A stretch of 64,000 nt of DNA from Paenibacillus pinistramenti (lineage in GTDB: Bacteria > Bacillota > Bacilli > Paenibacillales > Paenibacillaceae), in NCBI RefSeq assembly GCF_005869875.1, contig NZ_VAWG01000013.1, positions 1 through 64,000 of the forward strand, written 5' to 3'. The translations under genes and the position numbers were made by a program. Shown one piece after another: positions 55,523-64,000 of the stretch. Numbering within the stretch: the first letter of the stretch is position 1; every line of letters begins with the position of its first letter. The notes under the pieces are model-generated. The model had not been told where the DNA came from and did not search any database. It saw only the letters and a list, made by a program, of their open reading frames with translations.

Positions 55523-57208
55523 TTAAATTTTCATAACGCCGCCGGAGCTGGCATTTGTTACGAGCTTGGAATAACGCGCGAGGTAGCCGGTCTTCACTTT
55601 AGGCTCGAATTCTTTCCAGTTGGCGCGGCGCTTTGCGAATTCTTCATCGCTGATGTGCAGCTCGATTTTGCGGTTGTTCAGGTCGAGCTCGATAATATCG
55701 CCATCCTCAACAAAAGCGATTGGACCGCCTTCTGCCGCTTCCGGAGAAATATGCCCGATGCTGATGCCGCGGGATGCGCCGGAGAAACGTCCGTCCGTAA
55801 TCAGGCCAACTTTGGCGCCAAGGCCCATGCCTGCAATCTGGGAGGTTGGTGCGAGCATTTCCGGCATGCCTGGTCCGCCTTTCGGACCTTCGTAGCGGAT
55901 GACAACGACATTGCCTTCTTTAACCTTGCCGTTCGCGATGCCTTCGAGCGCTTCATCCTGGGAATCGAAGCAGATGGCAGGACCTTTATGGTAGCCGCCT
56001 ACGGAAGGATCAACCGCACCTACTTTGATTACGGAGCCTTCAGGAGCCAGGTTGCCGTACAGGATGGCAAGTCCGCCGCGTTCCGAGTAAGGGTTGTCGA
56101 TCGCATGAATGACTTCATGATCGCGGATTTCAACGCCTTCAACGTTCTCGCGCAGTGTTTTGCCGGTAACGGTCATGCAGTCGGGATGCAGCGCACCCGG
56201 TTTCTTGAGCAGCTCGTTAAGCACCGCGCTCACACCGCCGGCACGGTCCACGTCTTCAATAAAGTAGTTGGAAGCCGGAGCCAGCTTGCTGATATGCGGC
56301 ACACGGTTGGCAACCTCGTTAATCCGCTCAATCGAATAGTCGATGCCTGCTTCTTGTGCCAGCGCGAGCGTATGCAGAACTGTGTTGGTCGAACCGCCCA
56401 TCGCCATATCCAGCGCAAAAGCGTTGTCGATGGATTCTTTGGTCACGATATCGCGAGGCTTGAGGTCCATCTTCACAAGCTCCATCAGCTGCTTGGCGGA
56501 CTTTCTTACGAAGTCGCGGCGTTCTTCAGCAACAGCAAGGATAGTGCCGTTCCCCGGAAGCGCCAGGCCAAGAGCCTCTGCCAGACAGTTCATGGAATTG
56601 GCTGTGAACATACCGGAGCAGGAGCCGCACGTTGGGCAGCCGAATTGTTCAAGCTCGAGCAGGTCTTTATCGTCGATTTTACCAGCCTGGTAAGCGCCGA
56701 CGCCTTCAAATACGGAAGTCAGGGACAAGCGGTTGCCTTTGCTGTCTACGCCGGCCTTCATTGGTCCGCCGCTGACAAAGATCGTCGGAATGTTGACGCG
56801 CAGCGCGCCCATCAGCATGCCGGGAGTAATTTTATCGCAGTTCGGAATACAGACCATGCCGTCAAACCAGTGTGCGGAAACCACCGTCTCCAGGGAGTCA
56901 GCGATAATTTCGCGGCTCGGCAGCGAGTAACGCATGCCAATGTGACCCATCGCGATTCCGTCATCAACGCCAATGGTATTAAACTCAAATGGAACGCCGC
57001 CGGCTTCGCGGATGGCTTCCTTGACGATTTTACCAAATTCCTGCAAGTGAACATGACCGGGAACGATATCGATATAGGAGTTGCAGACCGCAATAAACGG
57101 CTTGCCGAAATCCTCTTCTTTAACCCCTGCAGCACGCAGCAGACTGCGGTGCGGTGCCCGGTCGAAACCTTTTTTGATCATGTCAGAACGCATTTTGTTA
57201 GCTCCCAT
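55523..57208 (-). CDS. ilvD: Dihydroxy-acid dehydratase
   Basis: IlvD makes the 2-keto acids of valine and isoleucine synthesis and carries an Fe-S cluster. Cluster ligands appear in IPNCDK, CPTCGSC and GMFTANSMN. The C-terminal [20 protein letters not shown] (part: GRFSGASRG) holds catalytic residues. Length is 561 residues using the ATG at 57208, which has GGGGGGAG 8 bases upstream; a longer frame from 57250 lacks a ribosome site. A TATAAT box on the minus strand is at 57261-57266. The gene stands alone, away from other ilv genes. Confidence 0.96.
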   Translation of the reverse strand: MGANKMRSDMIKKGFDRAPHRSLLRAAGVKEEDFGKPFIAVCNSYIDIVPGHVHLQEFGKIVKEAIREAGGVPFEFNTIGVDDGIAMGHIGMRYSLPSREIIADSLETVVSAHWFDGMVCIPNCDKITPGMLMGALRVNIPTIFVSGGPMKAGVDSKGNRLSLTSVFEGVGAYQAGKIDDKDLLELEQFGCPTCGSCSGMFTANSMNCLAEALGLALPGNGTILAVAEERRDFVRKSAKQLMELVKMDLKPRDIVTKESIDNAFALDMAMGGSTNTVLHTLALAQEAGIDYSIERINEVANRVPHISKLAPASNYFIEDVDRAGGVSAVLNELLKKPGALHPDCMTVTGKTLRENVEGVEIRDHEVIHAIDNPYSERGGLAILYGNLAPEGSVIKVGAVDPSVGGYHKGPAICFDSQDEALEGIANGKVKEGNVVVIRYEGPKGGPGMPEMLAPTSQIAGMGLGAKVGLITDGRFSGASRGISIGHISPEAAEGGPIAFVEDGDIIELDLNNRKIELHISDEEFAKRRANWKEFEPKVKTGYLARYSKLVTNASSGGVMKI

Positions 57209-57250
57209 GATGGCTTTTCTCCCCCCAGAACGGAATATGATTGAGCGCAA

Positions 57251-57581
57251 GACCTGTCGGATTATAAAGAAACAGCAGGCCCTTTGCCGGAATAAAAAAA
57301 TTTAGAGGTGTAAACCGCTAAAGCTTTCTATACAGTCTATCACAACCTTTTCGGCTTTTCTACCATTTCAAGTAAGGGAAAAACGATGGAAATCTAGCGT
57401 AAAACAGTAAAGGAGGCTGATTGGAGGAGCGGCTGGGGACTATTGATGGGGAGCCGGGAGCCTTATAATGAAGCAATCCGGAAAATAGATGAACAGATCT
57501 TAGCGTTGGTTCCGTTAAGAAGGAGTATGCTGCCTAGGGGAAGCTTTATGCCGAGCCTGTCCGAATCGGCTAAACAAGCAC
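57251..57581 (+). other. intergenic region with no convincing gene
   Basis: It contains the ilvD leader. An open frame at 57443-57646 reads NEAIRKIDEQILALVPLRR, faintly like the first helix of an AroH/AroQ-type chorismate mutase, but it has no ribosome site and runs through the gsiB terminator. Confidence 0.5.
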
Positions 57582-57612
57582 ACAAAAAGCCGCCGGCAGT
57601 CTGCCGGGGCTT
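57582..57612 (-). terminator. terminator of the GsiB-like gene
   Basis: On the minus strand AAGCCCCGGCAG and GCCGGCGGCTT pair around a three-base loop, followed by TTTTTGTG. Confidence 0.85.
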
Positions 57613-57660
57613 ATTGTGGCGGGCAATTCAAACTATTCACTGCTGAGTCAGAGTCCGCTG

Positions 57661-57918
57661 CTAATTGTTGTTGCCGCGGGCTTGTCCGCCCTTGCGGCCA
57701 ATTTCGCGATAGAACTCTTTATCGTGGGACTCGGCAGTGGCAGAGCCGCCCTTCTGGCCAATTTCCTGGTAGAATTCACGGTCATGTGACTTGGAGGTCG
57801 CCATTCCGCCTTTAGAACCAATCTCCTGGTAAAATTCTTTACCATGGTTTTTGGCAGTTGCTTGTCCGCCAAGGCGGCCTGCTTCTTCACGGCTCATTTT
57901 TCCATTCTTACGTGCCAT
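57661..57918 (-). CDS. gsiB: GsiB-like KGG-repeat general stress protein
   Basis: An 85-residue hydrophilic LEA-like protein. After MARKNGKMSREEAGRLGG there are three 20-residue repeats of the type SHDREFYQEIGQKGGSAT, each with the KGG motif, and a terminal RKGGQARGNNN. GsiB of B. subtilis has five such units and is induced by heat, ethanol and starvation through sigma-B. AAGGAG precedes the ATG at 57918. Only a poor sigma-B-like match was seen upstream, so the sigma factor is unknown. Confidence 0.9.
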   Translation of the reverse strand: MARKNGKMSREEAGRLGGQATAKNHGKEFYQEIGSKGGMATSKSHDREFYQEIGQKGGSATAESHDKEFYREIGRKGGQARGNNN

Positions 57919-58041
57919 AAAAATCACTCCTTGGTAGTAATGGTTTTTAAATGCGCGTACTGTTATATACCACAGGTCACTTGGTTGAATCATAAAAAAA
58001 TGGAAATAGAAATCCAGTTTAGTTCATGCACTAAATTTTTA

Positions 58042-59094
58042 TCATTTGGAGATCCGGATCTCCGCCGATGTCCGGGTTTTACGGCCGGCAGCAAGCATCC
58101 AGTCCACCGGAGGCTCAATAACCGGGGAGGCCATTTTTCGCACGGCAGGCTGACACAGCATTACGGTGAGCAGAACGGCCGAGACGAGCAGAGCAAGCAC
58201 GCCCCAGGCTCCGTGGATGCTGGCATACAGCGGGGAAGCGGCAGCCAAGCGGACAATGAAGCCGTGCAGCAGGAAGACGTAGAGCGTCCGGCGGCCATAG
58301 TCGGTCAAACGTCCGGTGAACAGCGGGACGAAGGACAGGAAGGCGGCAGATGACACCAGCTGCAGCGCGTACATGCCTAAACGGCCCAAGCCGTCATACC
58401 ATAAATAAGAACCTAACTGGCTGTAAGTCATGCTGCCGTATAGCCAGCCTAATGGCAGGCGTTCTCCCCAAAGATAAGCGGCTGCCAATACCAGGATAGA
58501 GGCCGCTCCGGCTAGTAGGCGGATTTTTGGCGTGAACACTTTCACAATCCATTCCGCGCGAAAATGATAACCAGCCACAAAGAAGGGCAGATAAACAAAC
58601 GTTCTCGATAAGCTGAACCAGGTGCCGTCTACGGCCAGATACCCGACAGCAACGCCAAGCAGCAGGGAGGCTGCAAGCTGGGCGGATTTTTTCCATTTCA
58701 GCAGGGCGGCAGTGAAGATTCTCCACAGAAAATGACTGGCCAGAAACCAGAGCAGCAGATAAGGCGCAAAGAAAGAGTGGTGGATGTTCTGCACTTTAAA
58801 TACGGCAGCATCAAGCAGCGAATACAGGCTTTGGAAGATGACATACTGCAGCGCAATTTGCGCCAGCACTTTGCGGCCTGCCGGCCCGTGAAGATTCGGC
58901 TTCGCAAAATAACCGGTCACAAAGACAAACAGAGGCATATGAAAGGTGAAAATCCATACATAAAGGCCATGGAGCCCCGGCATCCGGCTGATCAGCGGCT
59001 CAATCGCATTGCCGGCAAACACGCACACAATCAGCAGAAAGCGCAGGTTAAGAAAGTAATGATCCCCGTTCCAGCTCTTCAAATTGTTCTCCAT
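58042..59094 (-). CDS. acyltransferase-3 family membrane protein
   Basis: A 350-residue membrane protein with about ten helices of the acyltransferase 3 superfamily, closest in layout to fucose 4-O-acetylase-type proteins. LNLRFLLIVCVFAGN, FTFHMPLFVFVTGYFA (catalytic-site His in HMPLF) and a C-terminal FLLHGFI helix are visible. Such enzymes O-acetylate envelope sugars; the substrate is unknown. It stands alone, divergent from the HAD gene. Confidence 0.8.
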   Translation of the reverse strand: MENNLKSWNGDHYFLNLRFLLIVCVFAGNAIEPLISRMPGLHGLYVWIFTFHMPLFVFVTGYFAKPNLHGPAGRKVLAQIALQYVIFQSLYSLLDAAVFKVQNIHHSFFAPYLLLWFLASHFLWRIFTAALLKWKKSAQLAASLLLGVAVGYLAVDGTWFSLSRTFVYLPFFVAGYHFRAEWIVKVFTPKIRLLAGAASILVLAAAYLWGERLPLGWLYGSMTYSQLGSYLWYDGLGRLGMYALQLVSSAAFLSFVPLFTGRLTDYGRRTLYVFLLHGFIVRLAAASPLYASIHGAWGVLALLVSAVLLTVMLCQPAVRKMASPVIEPPVDWMLAAGRKTRTSAEIRISK

Positions 59095-59328
59095 CCTAAG
59101 CGGCTCCTTTATTTCAAGCAGGCCAAAGGCAAGCTGCTGGCGATGCTTTAATTTTTAGGTAATTCTTTACAGCTAAAGCGTAAGGTATTACGAAAGCGGC
59201 ACCTGTGACAATGATCACTATTGGAAGCGTTATCTGTCCTGTCAATTATGGCGAACTGTTGAATTGTGAAAATCAGGAAAGGTACAATATAGAAAATGCG
59301 ATAGAAAATAGGCAAGGAGGAATGAGGC

Positions 59329-60129
59329 ATGCCTGTCTGCAGGGTGAACGGGAAGCGGATCAACATCAGAGGAATCCTGTTTGACAAGGACGGAACGCTG
59401 CTTGATTTTGTAAGCATGTGGGGGGCCTGGGCTCACGACGTTACGGAGCTGGTTAAACAGCGGGTGGAAGAAGCGGGGGCTGAGCTGCTGGTCGAACCGG
59501 GCCGTCTGCTGGGACTTTTGCGTGATGCAAACGGTCACCTCACAGGCTATGACCCTGCCGGGCCTGCCGCAATGGCCACCGAAGAGCAGACAACCGGACT
59601 GCTGACCTGGCAGCTATATGCCGCGGGGATGCCGTGGAACGACGCTTTGCGTGAGGTGAAGGCGATCCTGCATACCGCCATGGAACAGGTAAAAAGCCGG
59701 CGGACAGCCGAGCCGATGCCGGGCCTCGTCCGTTTTGCCGAGCAGTGCCGGGAGCTAGGGATCTCCATGGGAGTCGTTACGGCTGACCGCACATCTGAAG
59801 CCTGGGAGCATTTAAGCTGGATGAAGCTGGATGCCCATTTCGGGACAGTCGTCGGAACGGACCGGGTGAAGAACGGCAAGCCGGAGCCGGATATGGTGCT
59901 GCTTGCCTGCTCAGAGCTGGACTTGGCGCCCGGTGAAGTTCTCGTCATCGGAGACAGCAACGCAGATATGCAGATGGGCAAGGCAGCCGGAGCGGCACTG
60001 GCCATCGGGTACTGCCCGGATGGAGAATCTCGCCATTTGCGGGACGCCGATATCGTGATCCGAAGCTACGAAGAGCTGAAGCTGGATGCCGGCAGCTCAT
60101 TAATTATCCAAGGAGCTGAAAGAGATTGA
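59329..60129 (+). CDS. HAD-superfamily phosphatase
   Basis: A 266-residue hydrolase with all HAD motifs: DKDGT at residues 19-23, VTAD near 145 (motif 2), GKPEPD near 184 (motif 3 Lys) and GDSNAD near 208. A helical cap of about 90 residues after motif 1 marks class IA (phosphoglycolate phosphatase-like), though the substrate is not evident. AAGGAGGAA precedes the ATG. The stop overlaps the Sir2 start. Confidence 0.87.
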   Translation: MPVCRVNGKRINIRGILFDKDGTLLDFVSMWGAWAHDVTELVKQRVEEAGAELLVEPGRLLGLLRDANGHLTGYDPAGPAAMATEEQTTGLLTWQLYAAGMPWNDALREVKAILHTAMEQVKSRRTAEPMPGLVRFAEQCRELGISMGVVTADRTSEAWEHLSWMKLDAHFGTVVGTDRVKNGKPEPDMVLLACSELDLAPGEVLVIGDSNADMQMGKAAGAALAIGYCPDGESRHLRDADIVIRSYEELKLDAGSSLIIQGAERD

Positions 60130-60887
60130 ACAATACAGCGGATTACCCGGTTAATAAACTGGCGGAATGGATTTCCGAAAGTGAAAGAATCGTATTTTTC
60201 GGCGGGGCAGGGATTTCTACAGAGAGCGGGATTCCCGACTTCCGTTCGGCAGCGGGCTTGTACCAGACGGAGACGAATTCTCCTTATTCGCCGGAGGAGA
60301 TTTTGAGCCGCTCCTTTTTTGATAAACATCCGGAAGTGTTCTTTGACTTTTACCGCACAAAAATGCTCCATCCCTCTGCCCAGCCCAACGCGGCGCACCG
60401 CCTTCTGGCTAAGCTGGAGGATGCGGGGAAGCTGGATGCGATCGTGACCCAAAATATAGACGGCCTTCATCAATCCGCCGGCAGCCGGAACGTTCTGGAG
60501 CTGCACGGTTCAGTTCACCGCAACTACTGTATGAAATGCCGAACCTTCCATTCGCTTCAGGAAGTAATTGACGCACCGGGGCCCGTACCGCTGTGCAGAA
60601 ACTGCGGCGGGATCGTAAAGCCCGATGTTGTCCTGTATGGGGAGAATCTGCACGACGAGACGATTGCCGGCTCCATTCAGGCGATCCGCGGGGCGGATCT
60701 GCTAATCATTGGGGGGACATCTCTGACCGTATATCCGGCGGCGCAATTCGTCGATTATTTCCGGGGAAATCGAACGGTGCTGATTAACATCGCTCAAACC
60801 GGCTATGACAGCCGTGCCGGACTGCTCATTACGGAACCGATCGGTCAGGTTTGCGAGACGGTTTCGCGCAGGTTAAGCCTTGGTTAA
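60126..60887 (+). CDS. Sir2-family NAD-dependent protein deacylase
   Basis: A 253-residue sirtuin that removes acyl groups from lysine using NAD. GGAGISTESGIPDFRS at about residues 26-41 binds NAD, QNIDGLHQSAGS and ELHGS hold the catalytic His, and CMKC (near 136) with CRNC (near 156) bind zinc. The start is a TTG at 60126, overlapping the HAD stop in TTGA, with AAGGAGCTGAAAGA upstream. It lacks the Tyr-Arg desuccinylase signature, so it is likely a deacetylase. Confidence 0.88.
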   Translation: MNNTADYPVNKLAEWISESERIVFFGGAGISTESGIPDFRSAAGLYQTETNSPYSPEEILSRSFFDKHPEVFFDFYRTKMLHPSAQPNAAHRLLAKLEDAGKLDAIVTQNIDGLHQSAGSRNVLELHGSVHRNYCMKCRTFHSLQEVIDAPGPVPLCRNCGGIVKPDVVLYGENLHDETIAGSIQAIRGADLLIIGGTSLTVYPAAQFVDYFRGNRTVLINIAQTGYDSRAGLLITEPIGQVCETVSRRLSLG

Positions 60888-60889
60888 GG

Positions 60890-60909
60890 ATATCCTGTGA
60901 TATCCTGTG
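60890..60909 (+). repeat. perfect 10-base tandem duplication after the Sir2 gene
   Basis: ATATCCTGTG occurs twice in direct succession, three bases after the stop. Confidence 0.85.
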
Positions 60910-61019
60910 CTTGGAAGGAAAAGATTTTGCTAAAGGACCGTTAACCGTCTAATATAAAATACAAGCTCCAATGATTTTATCCAATACTTTAAAACTGTTT
61001 AGAGAGGCAGGATGACGAG

Positions 61020-62036
61020 ATGGTATATTCACCGAACGAAGAAAGATATGAATCCATGATCTACAACCGGGTTGGCCGTTCAGGACTGAAGCTCCCGGCG
61101 ATTTCGCTCGGTTTATGGCACAATTTCGGCGGCGTCAATACCTTTGAGAACGGACGTGAAATGATCCGGAGATCGTTTGATCTCGGAATTACGCATTTTG
61201 ATCTGGCCAACAATTACGGTCCGCCGCCGGGCTCTGCCGAGGAAATGTTCGGGCAGGTGCTCGACAAGGATTTCAGGCCGTTTCGTGATGAACTCGTCAT
61301 TTCTACTAAAGCTGGATATACGATGTGGCCCGGCCCATACGGCGACTGGGGCTCACGCAAATATTTGATTTCAAGCCTCGACCAGAGCCTCAAACGGATG
61401 GGGCTGGATTACGTGGACATCTTCTATTCCCACCGTCCGGATCCGGAGACGCCGATTGAGGAGACCATGATGGCGCTGGATCAAATTGTCCGATCCGGTA
61501 AAGCCCTTTACGTTGGCATTTCCAATTATCCGGCTGACAAGACCGCTGAGGCGGCAAAAATCCTGAAGCAGCTTGGAACACCGCTTCTAATTCATCAGCC
61601 CCGCTACTCCCTGCTGGACAGATGGATTGAGAACGGGCTTCAGGATGTGCTGGAGGAACACGGCGTTGGTACAATTGCCTTTACACCGCTTGCCCAGGGC
61701 ATGCTGACAAGCAAATATTTGAATGGAATTCCGGAGGATTCCCGTGCCGCCAGTCCGACAGGCTTCCTGAAGGAATCGGCGATCACGCCGGCCGTGCAGC
61801 GCAAGATCCGGGCGCTCAATCAAATGGCTGCGGCCCGCGGACAAAGTCTGGCCCAGTTTGCTCTGGCTTGGGTTCTGCGAGAAGGGCGCGTTACTTCTGC
61901 TCTTATCGGTGCCAGCCGGCCGGGTCAAATCGAGGAAAATGTTGCAGCGCTGAACAATCTGGACTTCTCTGCAGAAGAGCTCAGCCGGATTGAAGCCATT
62001 TTAAAGACGGACGAAGAAGGCAAAGACGAGGTATAA
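61020..62036 (+). CDS. aldo/keto reductase (YghZ-like)
   Basis: A 338-residue NADPH-dependent TIM-barrel reductase of the AKR14/YghZ type, associated with methylglyoxal reduction. The catalytic tetrad is visible as Asp and Tyr in THFDLANNYG, Lys in STKAGY and His in YSHRPD. GVGTIAFTPLAQGMLT and GASRPGQIEEN bind the cofactor. AGGCAGGATGACGAG precedes the ATG. It stands alone with its own terminator. Confidence 0.9.
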   Translation: MVYSPNEERYESMIYNRVGRSGLKLPAISLGLWHNFGGVNTFENGREMIRRSFDLGITHFDLANNYGPPPGSAEEMFGQVLDKDFRPFRDELVISTKAGYTMWPGPYGDWGSRKYLISSLDQSLKRMGLDYVDIFYSHRPDPETPIEETMMALDQIVRSGKALYVGISNYPADKTAEAAKILKQLGTPLLIHQPRYSLLDRWIENGLQDVLEEHGVGTIAFTPLAQGMLTSKYLNGIPEDSRAASPTGFLKESAITPAVQRKIRALNQMAAARGQSLAQFALAWVLREGRVTSALIGASRPGQIEENVAALNNLDFSAEELSRIEAILKTDEEGKDEV

Positions 62037-62044
62037 GAGAATAG

Positions 62045-62088
62045 AAGGAACTGTCCGGCACGCTGTTTGCGCGGGACAGTTCCTTTTT
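62045..62088 (+). terminator. terminator after the aldo/keto reductase gene
   Basis: AAGGAACTGTCC and GGACAGTTCCTT are perfect 12-base arms around a 17-base loop, followed by a T run. Confidence 0.9.
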
Positions 62089-62109
62089 TAAGTTCAGCGG
62101 GCTGTTCAG

Positions 62110-62976
62110 CTATTCATCTGTGCCACGTTTGCCCGTTAAGGAATGGCGGTAGAGGCTCGGTGCTTCTCCATAAAACCGCTTGAACTGTCTGGAGAAATAG
62201 AGCGGGTCAGTAAGGCCCACCGAGGATGCAACTTGTTCGATGGACAAGTCCGGACGGTCCCGCAGCAGATGGCGCGCCTTGTCAATCCGCAGCTTCAGCA
62301 GATAGGTGACCGGGGACATCCCGGTGCCTTTTTTAAATACCCTCGATAAATAAGCACGGTTGTACCCGAGCCCGGAACACATCTCCTCAATGGAGATCGG
62401 ATAGGCATACTGGCTGGCCATATAGTGAATCATCTGTTTGACGATACGCTGGGTATGGGCTTCCCCTTCTGCGCTTCCTGCTCCGGACACAAGGGAATGC
62501 TTGGCTTCGGCCATGATCAGATACAGGTAACCGAGTGCGGCGAGTCCGGCTCCTTCGCGCTGTTCCCGGAAGGCGGACAGAATGGAGCTTAATGCGTCGG
62601 GAATCGGACCATTTTCCGTGGAGTGAATGACGGGTGAATCGTCTGAAAAACCCGCCTGCCGCGCAAGCTCCTTGGCTCCGGCCCCGCTGAAGGCGAGCCA
62701 GCGGTAGCGCCATGGGTTGCTGCCGTCGGATTCATAGCTGACGAGATGATCCGGCTCAATCATAAACCCGCTGCCGGCACGCAGGCGGTAGGTGCCTTTT
62801 TCCGTGCGGAAGACGCCCCGTCCTTCTTCAATGTAATGAAACAGGTAGAAGTCGTAGATTTTAGGCCCCAGCCGGTGCACGGGCGCGGTCTGGCTCTCTC
62901 CAGCAAACAAAACGCGGAGCACATCCTGGCCGGAAAAGTCGGGATTAGCTGCTGACATATACGTAGGCTGGTTCAC
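62110..62976 (-). CDS. AraC-family transcriptional regulator
   Basis: A 288-residue regulator with an N-terminal AraC-type cupin sensor (VLRVLFAGESQ through YRLRAGSGFMI, about residues 20-95) and two C-terminal helix-turn-helices (SIEEMCSGLGYNRAYLSRVF and SIEQVASSVGLTDPLYFSRQ), ending with the family pattern FKRFYGEAPSLYR. I chose the GTG at 62976 with AAGGAAGG upstream over a TTG that touches that site. It is divergent from galK, so galactose or another sugar is a possible signal. Confidence 0.88.
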   Translation of the reverse strand: MNQPTYMSAANPDFSGQDVLRVLFAGESQTAPVHRLGPKIYDFYLFHYIEEGRGVFRTEKGTYRLRAGSGFMIEPDHLVSYESDGSNPWRYRWLAFSGAGAKELARQAGFSDDSPVIHSTENGPIPDALSSILSAFREQREGAGLAALGYLYLIMAEAKHSLVSGAGSAEGEAHTQRIVKQMIHYMASQYAYPISIEEMCSGLGYNRAYLSRVFKKGTGMSPVTYLLKLRIDKARHLLRDRPDLSIEQVASSVGLTDPLYFSRQFKRFYGEAPSLYRHSLTGKRGTDE

Positions 62977-63143
62977 GTCGTTCAATCCTTCCTTCCTAAA
63001 AAGAATCTCCCCATCTATCATACCTCCAAAAGTCACATTAATCCATGTTTAAAGCGCATTCATACATTATCTTTCTTTGTCACAATCCTTTATAATTGGT
63101 TTAGAAGTTAAGCTTAAAAAATGATGGTAAGGACGGGTGACTC

Positions 63144-64000
63144 ATGATGAACATGCAAGAGATGAAGCAGAAATTCGAATCCGCTTTTGGAACAGACGAC
63201 AAGAACATATTGGCATATCAGGCGCCGGGGCGGGTTAATCTGATCGGCGAGCACATTGACTATAACGGAGGGTACGTGCTTCCGGCGGCGCTGGAATTCG
63301 GCACAACCCTGCTGCTGCGTGAACGCGGCGATAACAAGCTGGTATTTAAATCCGCCAACTTCCCTTACTCTGCTGAAATATCCATCCAGGAGATCGGCGC
63401 TTCCAAGACCGGCGAATGGGTAGACTATCCAATCGGCGTGCTGGTGGAATTGGCCAAACTGGACTGTAAGGTGAGCAGGGGCTATGACCTCTATTTTATC
63501 GGTGAAATTCCTAACGGAGCGGGCCTTTCTTCCTCGGCATCCATTGAAGTTGTGACGGCATATGCTTTTGCATCCGTAGAAGGCAAAGACATCAATACTG
63601 TAGAAATCGCCAAGCTTTCGCAGCGTGCAGAGAATCAATACGTAGGCGTGAACAGCGGCATCATGGACCAGTTTGCGGTAGCGAACGGGGCGAAAGACCA
63701 TGCCATCCTGCTCATGTGCGACACGCTTGAGTACAAGAAGGTGCCTTTCGCTATCGGCTCCTGCAAGCTGGTTATCGGCAATACGAACAAACGCAGAGGC
63801 CTGGTGGATTCCAAATATAACGAACGCCGCAGCGAATGCGACGAGGCGCTTGCCCTGCTGAAGCCGCACGTTCCGGGTCTAGACTATCTGGCCCAGCTGA
63901 CACCTGCGCAGTTTGCGGAGCTGGAAGATAAGCTGCCAAGCGATGTGCTGCGCCGCCGCGCCAAACACGTAGTCGAAGAGAACGCACGCGTGCTGGCATC
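63144..64000 (+). CDS. galK: Galactokinase, 3' end beyond the window
   Basis: GalK phosphorylates galactose for the Leloir pathway. The first 285 residues are present. The galactokinase signature is in GRVNLIGEHIDYNGGYVLP (residues near 29-47), and the GHMP ATP-binding loop in PNGAGLSSSAS near 126-136. NSGIMDQFA follows. There is no stop before 64000. Starts at 63144 and 63147 are both possible. A TATAAT box near 63102 lies upstream, but no good -35, which fits activator control by the divergent AraC protein. Confidence 0.93.
   Translation, partial: MMNMQEMKQKFESAFGTDDKNILAYQAPGRVNLIGEHIDYNGGYVLPAALEFGTTLLLRERGDNKLVFKSANFPYSAEISIQEIGASKTGEWVDYPIGVLVELAKLDCKVSRGYDLYFIGEIPNGAGLSSSASIEVVTAYAFASVEGKDINTVEIAKLSQRAENQYVGVNSGIMDQFAVANGAKDHAILLMCDTLEYKKVPFAIGSCKLVIGNTNKRRGLVDSKYNERRSECDEALALLKPHVPGLDYLAQLTPAQFAELEDKLPSDVLRRRAKHVVEENARVLA

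Noticed and set aside
55655-57244. 529-codon plus-strand frame opposite ilvD
   Set aside because: It is antisense to the full length of a well-identified gene, shows no family features and has no ribosome site. Its length comes from codon bias on the other strand.
57443-57646. Small frame with NEAIRKIDEQILALVPLRR, faintly like chorismate mutase
   Set aside because: It is too short, has no ribosome site, and its second half overlaps the gsiB terminator.
57919-58000. Sigma-B promoter for the GsiB-like gene
   Set aside because: The best match (GATTCA, 13 bases, TGGTAT) fits only loosely, and Paenibacillus-type genomes usually lack sigma-B.

Overview
The window is chromosomal DNA of a spore-forming, motile, low-to-mid GC Gram-positive bacterium, most likely Paenibacillus or a close relative. 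The evidence is gene order that follows the Bacillus subtilis bofC-ruvAB-queA-tgt-yajC-spoVB-comN-secDF-recJ-apt-relA-dtd-hisS-aspS-tcdA-rarA-cymR-alaS-ireB-ruvX-mltG-trhP segment, together with Paenibacillus-like departures: separate secD and secF, a SpoIID/LytB gene between ruvB and queA, and a NodB-YkoP fusion. I see no prophage, insertion sequence, CRISPR array or integration site. The window is core genome with a short accessory stretch at the right end.

Layout. 1-963: ten tRNA genes (the first cut by the window edge) closed by a terminator. 1000-8943: bofC behind a sigma-G-type promoter, then ruvC-ruvA-ruvB, a SPOR+SpoIID/LytB wall protein, queA, tgt and yajC. 8966-11942 (minus): spoVB, a TIGR04086 membrane protein and a PAP2 phosphatase. 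12104-18899: comN, secD/secF, a degenerate CDF protein, recJ and apt. 18934-20250 (minus): a uracil permease. 20387-24963: relA with a hairpin-bearing leader, dtd, a DJ-1/PfpI protein and an acidic orphan. 24987-29412: a T-box-controlled hisS-aspS-tcdA group. 29547-32711: helD, inverted repeats, a CD3324-family regulator overlapped by a new 33-codon ORF, and a gene remnant. 32712-40109: rarA, mnmA (minus), cymR, a copper-amine-oxidase-like stalk protein, a cupin (minus), a cysteine desulfurase, a PRC-barrel protein and a zinc ribbon. 40244-49391: an AI-2E exporter family protein, T-box-controlled alaS, ireB-ruvX-DUF1292-DUF1292, mltG and two U32 proteins. 49445-55416: an MCP behind a sigma-D-type promoter, a class B PBP and a polysaccharide deacetylase. 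55441-64000: ilvD, a GsiB-like protein, an acyltransferase, HAD and Sir2 genes, an aldo/keto reductase, and a divergent AraC regulator/galactokinase pair.

The genes group around tRNA charging and modification (hisS, aspS, alaS, queA, tgt, mnmA, tcdA, trhP1/P2, dtd, tRNA cluster), recombination and repair (ruvABC, ruvX, recJ, rarA), secretion (yajC, secD, secF) and envelope or spore assembly (bofC, SpoIID/LytB, spoVB, mltG, PBP, deacetylase). Signals not explained by ordinary annotation include the relA leader, an apparently Asp-reading T-box in front of hisS, the overlapping 33-codon ORF, a palindrome abutting the comN -10 box, a CDF protein lacking much of its metal site, and at least a dozen short tandem duplications (9-18 bp), nearly all confined to intergenic DNA. 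No clearly new multi-gene system was recognised.
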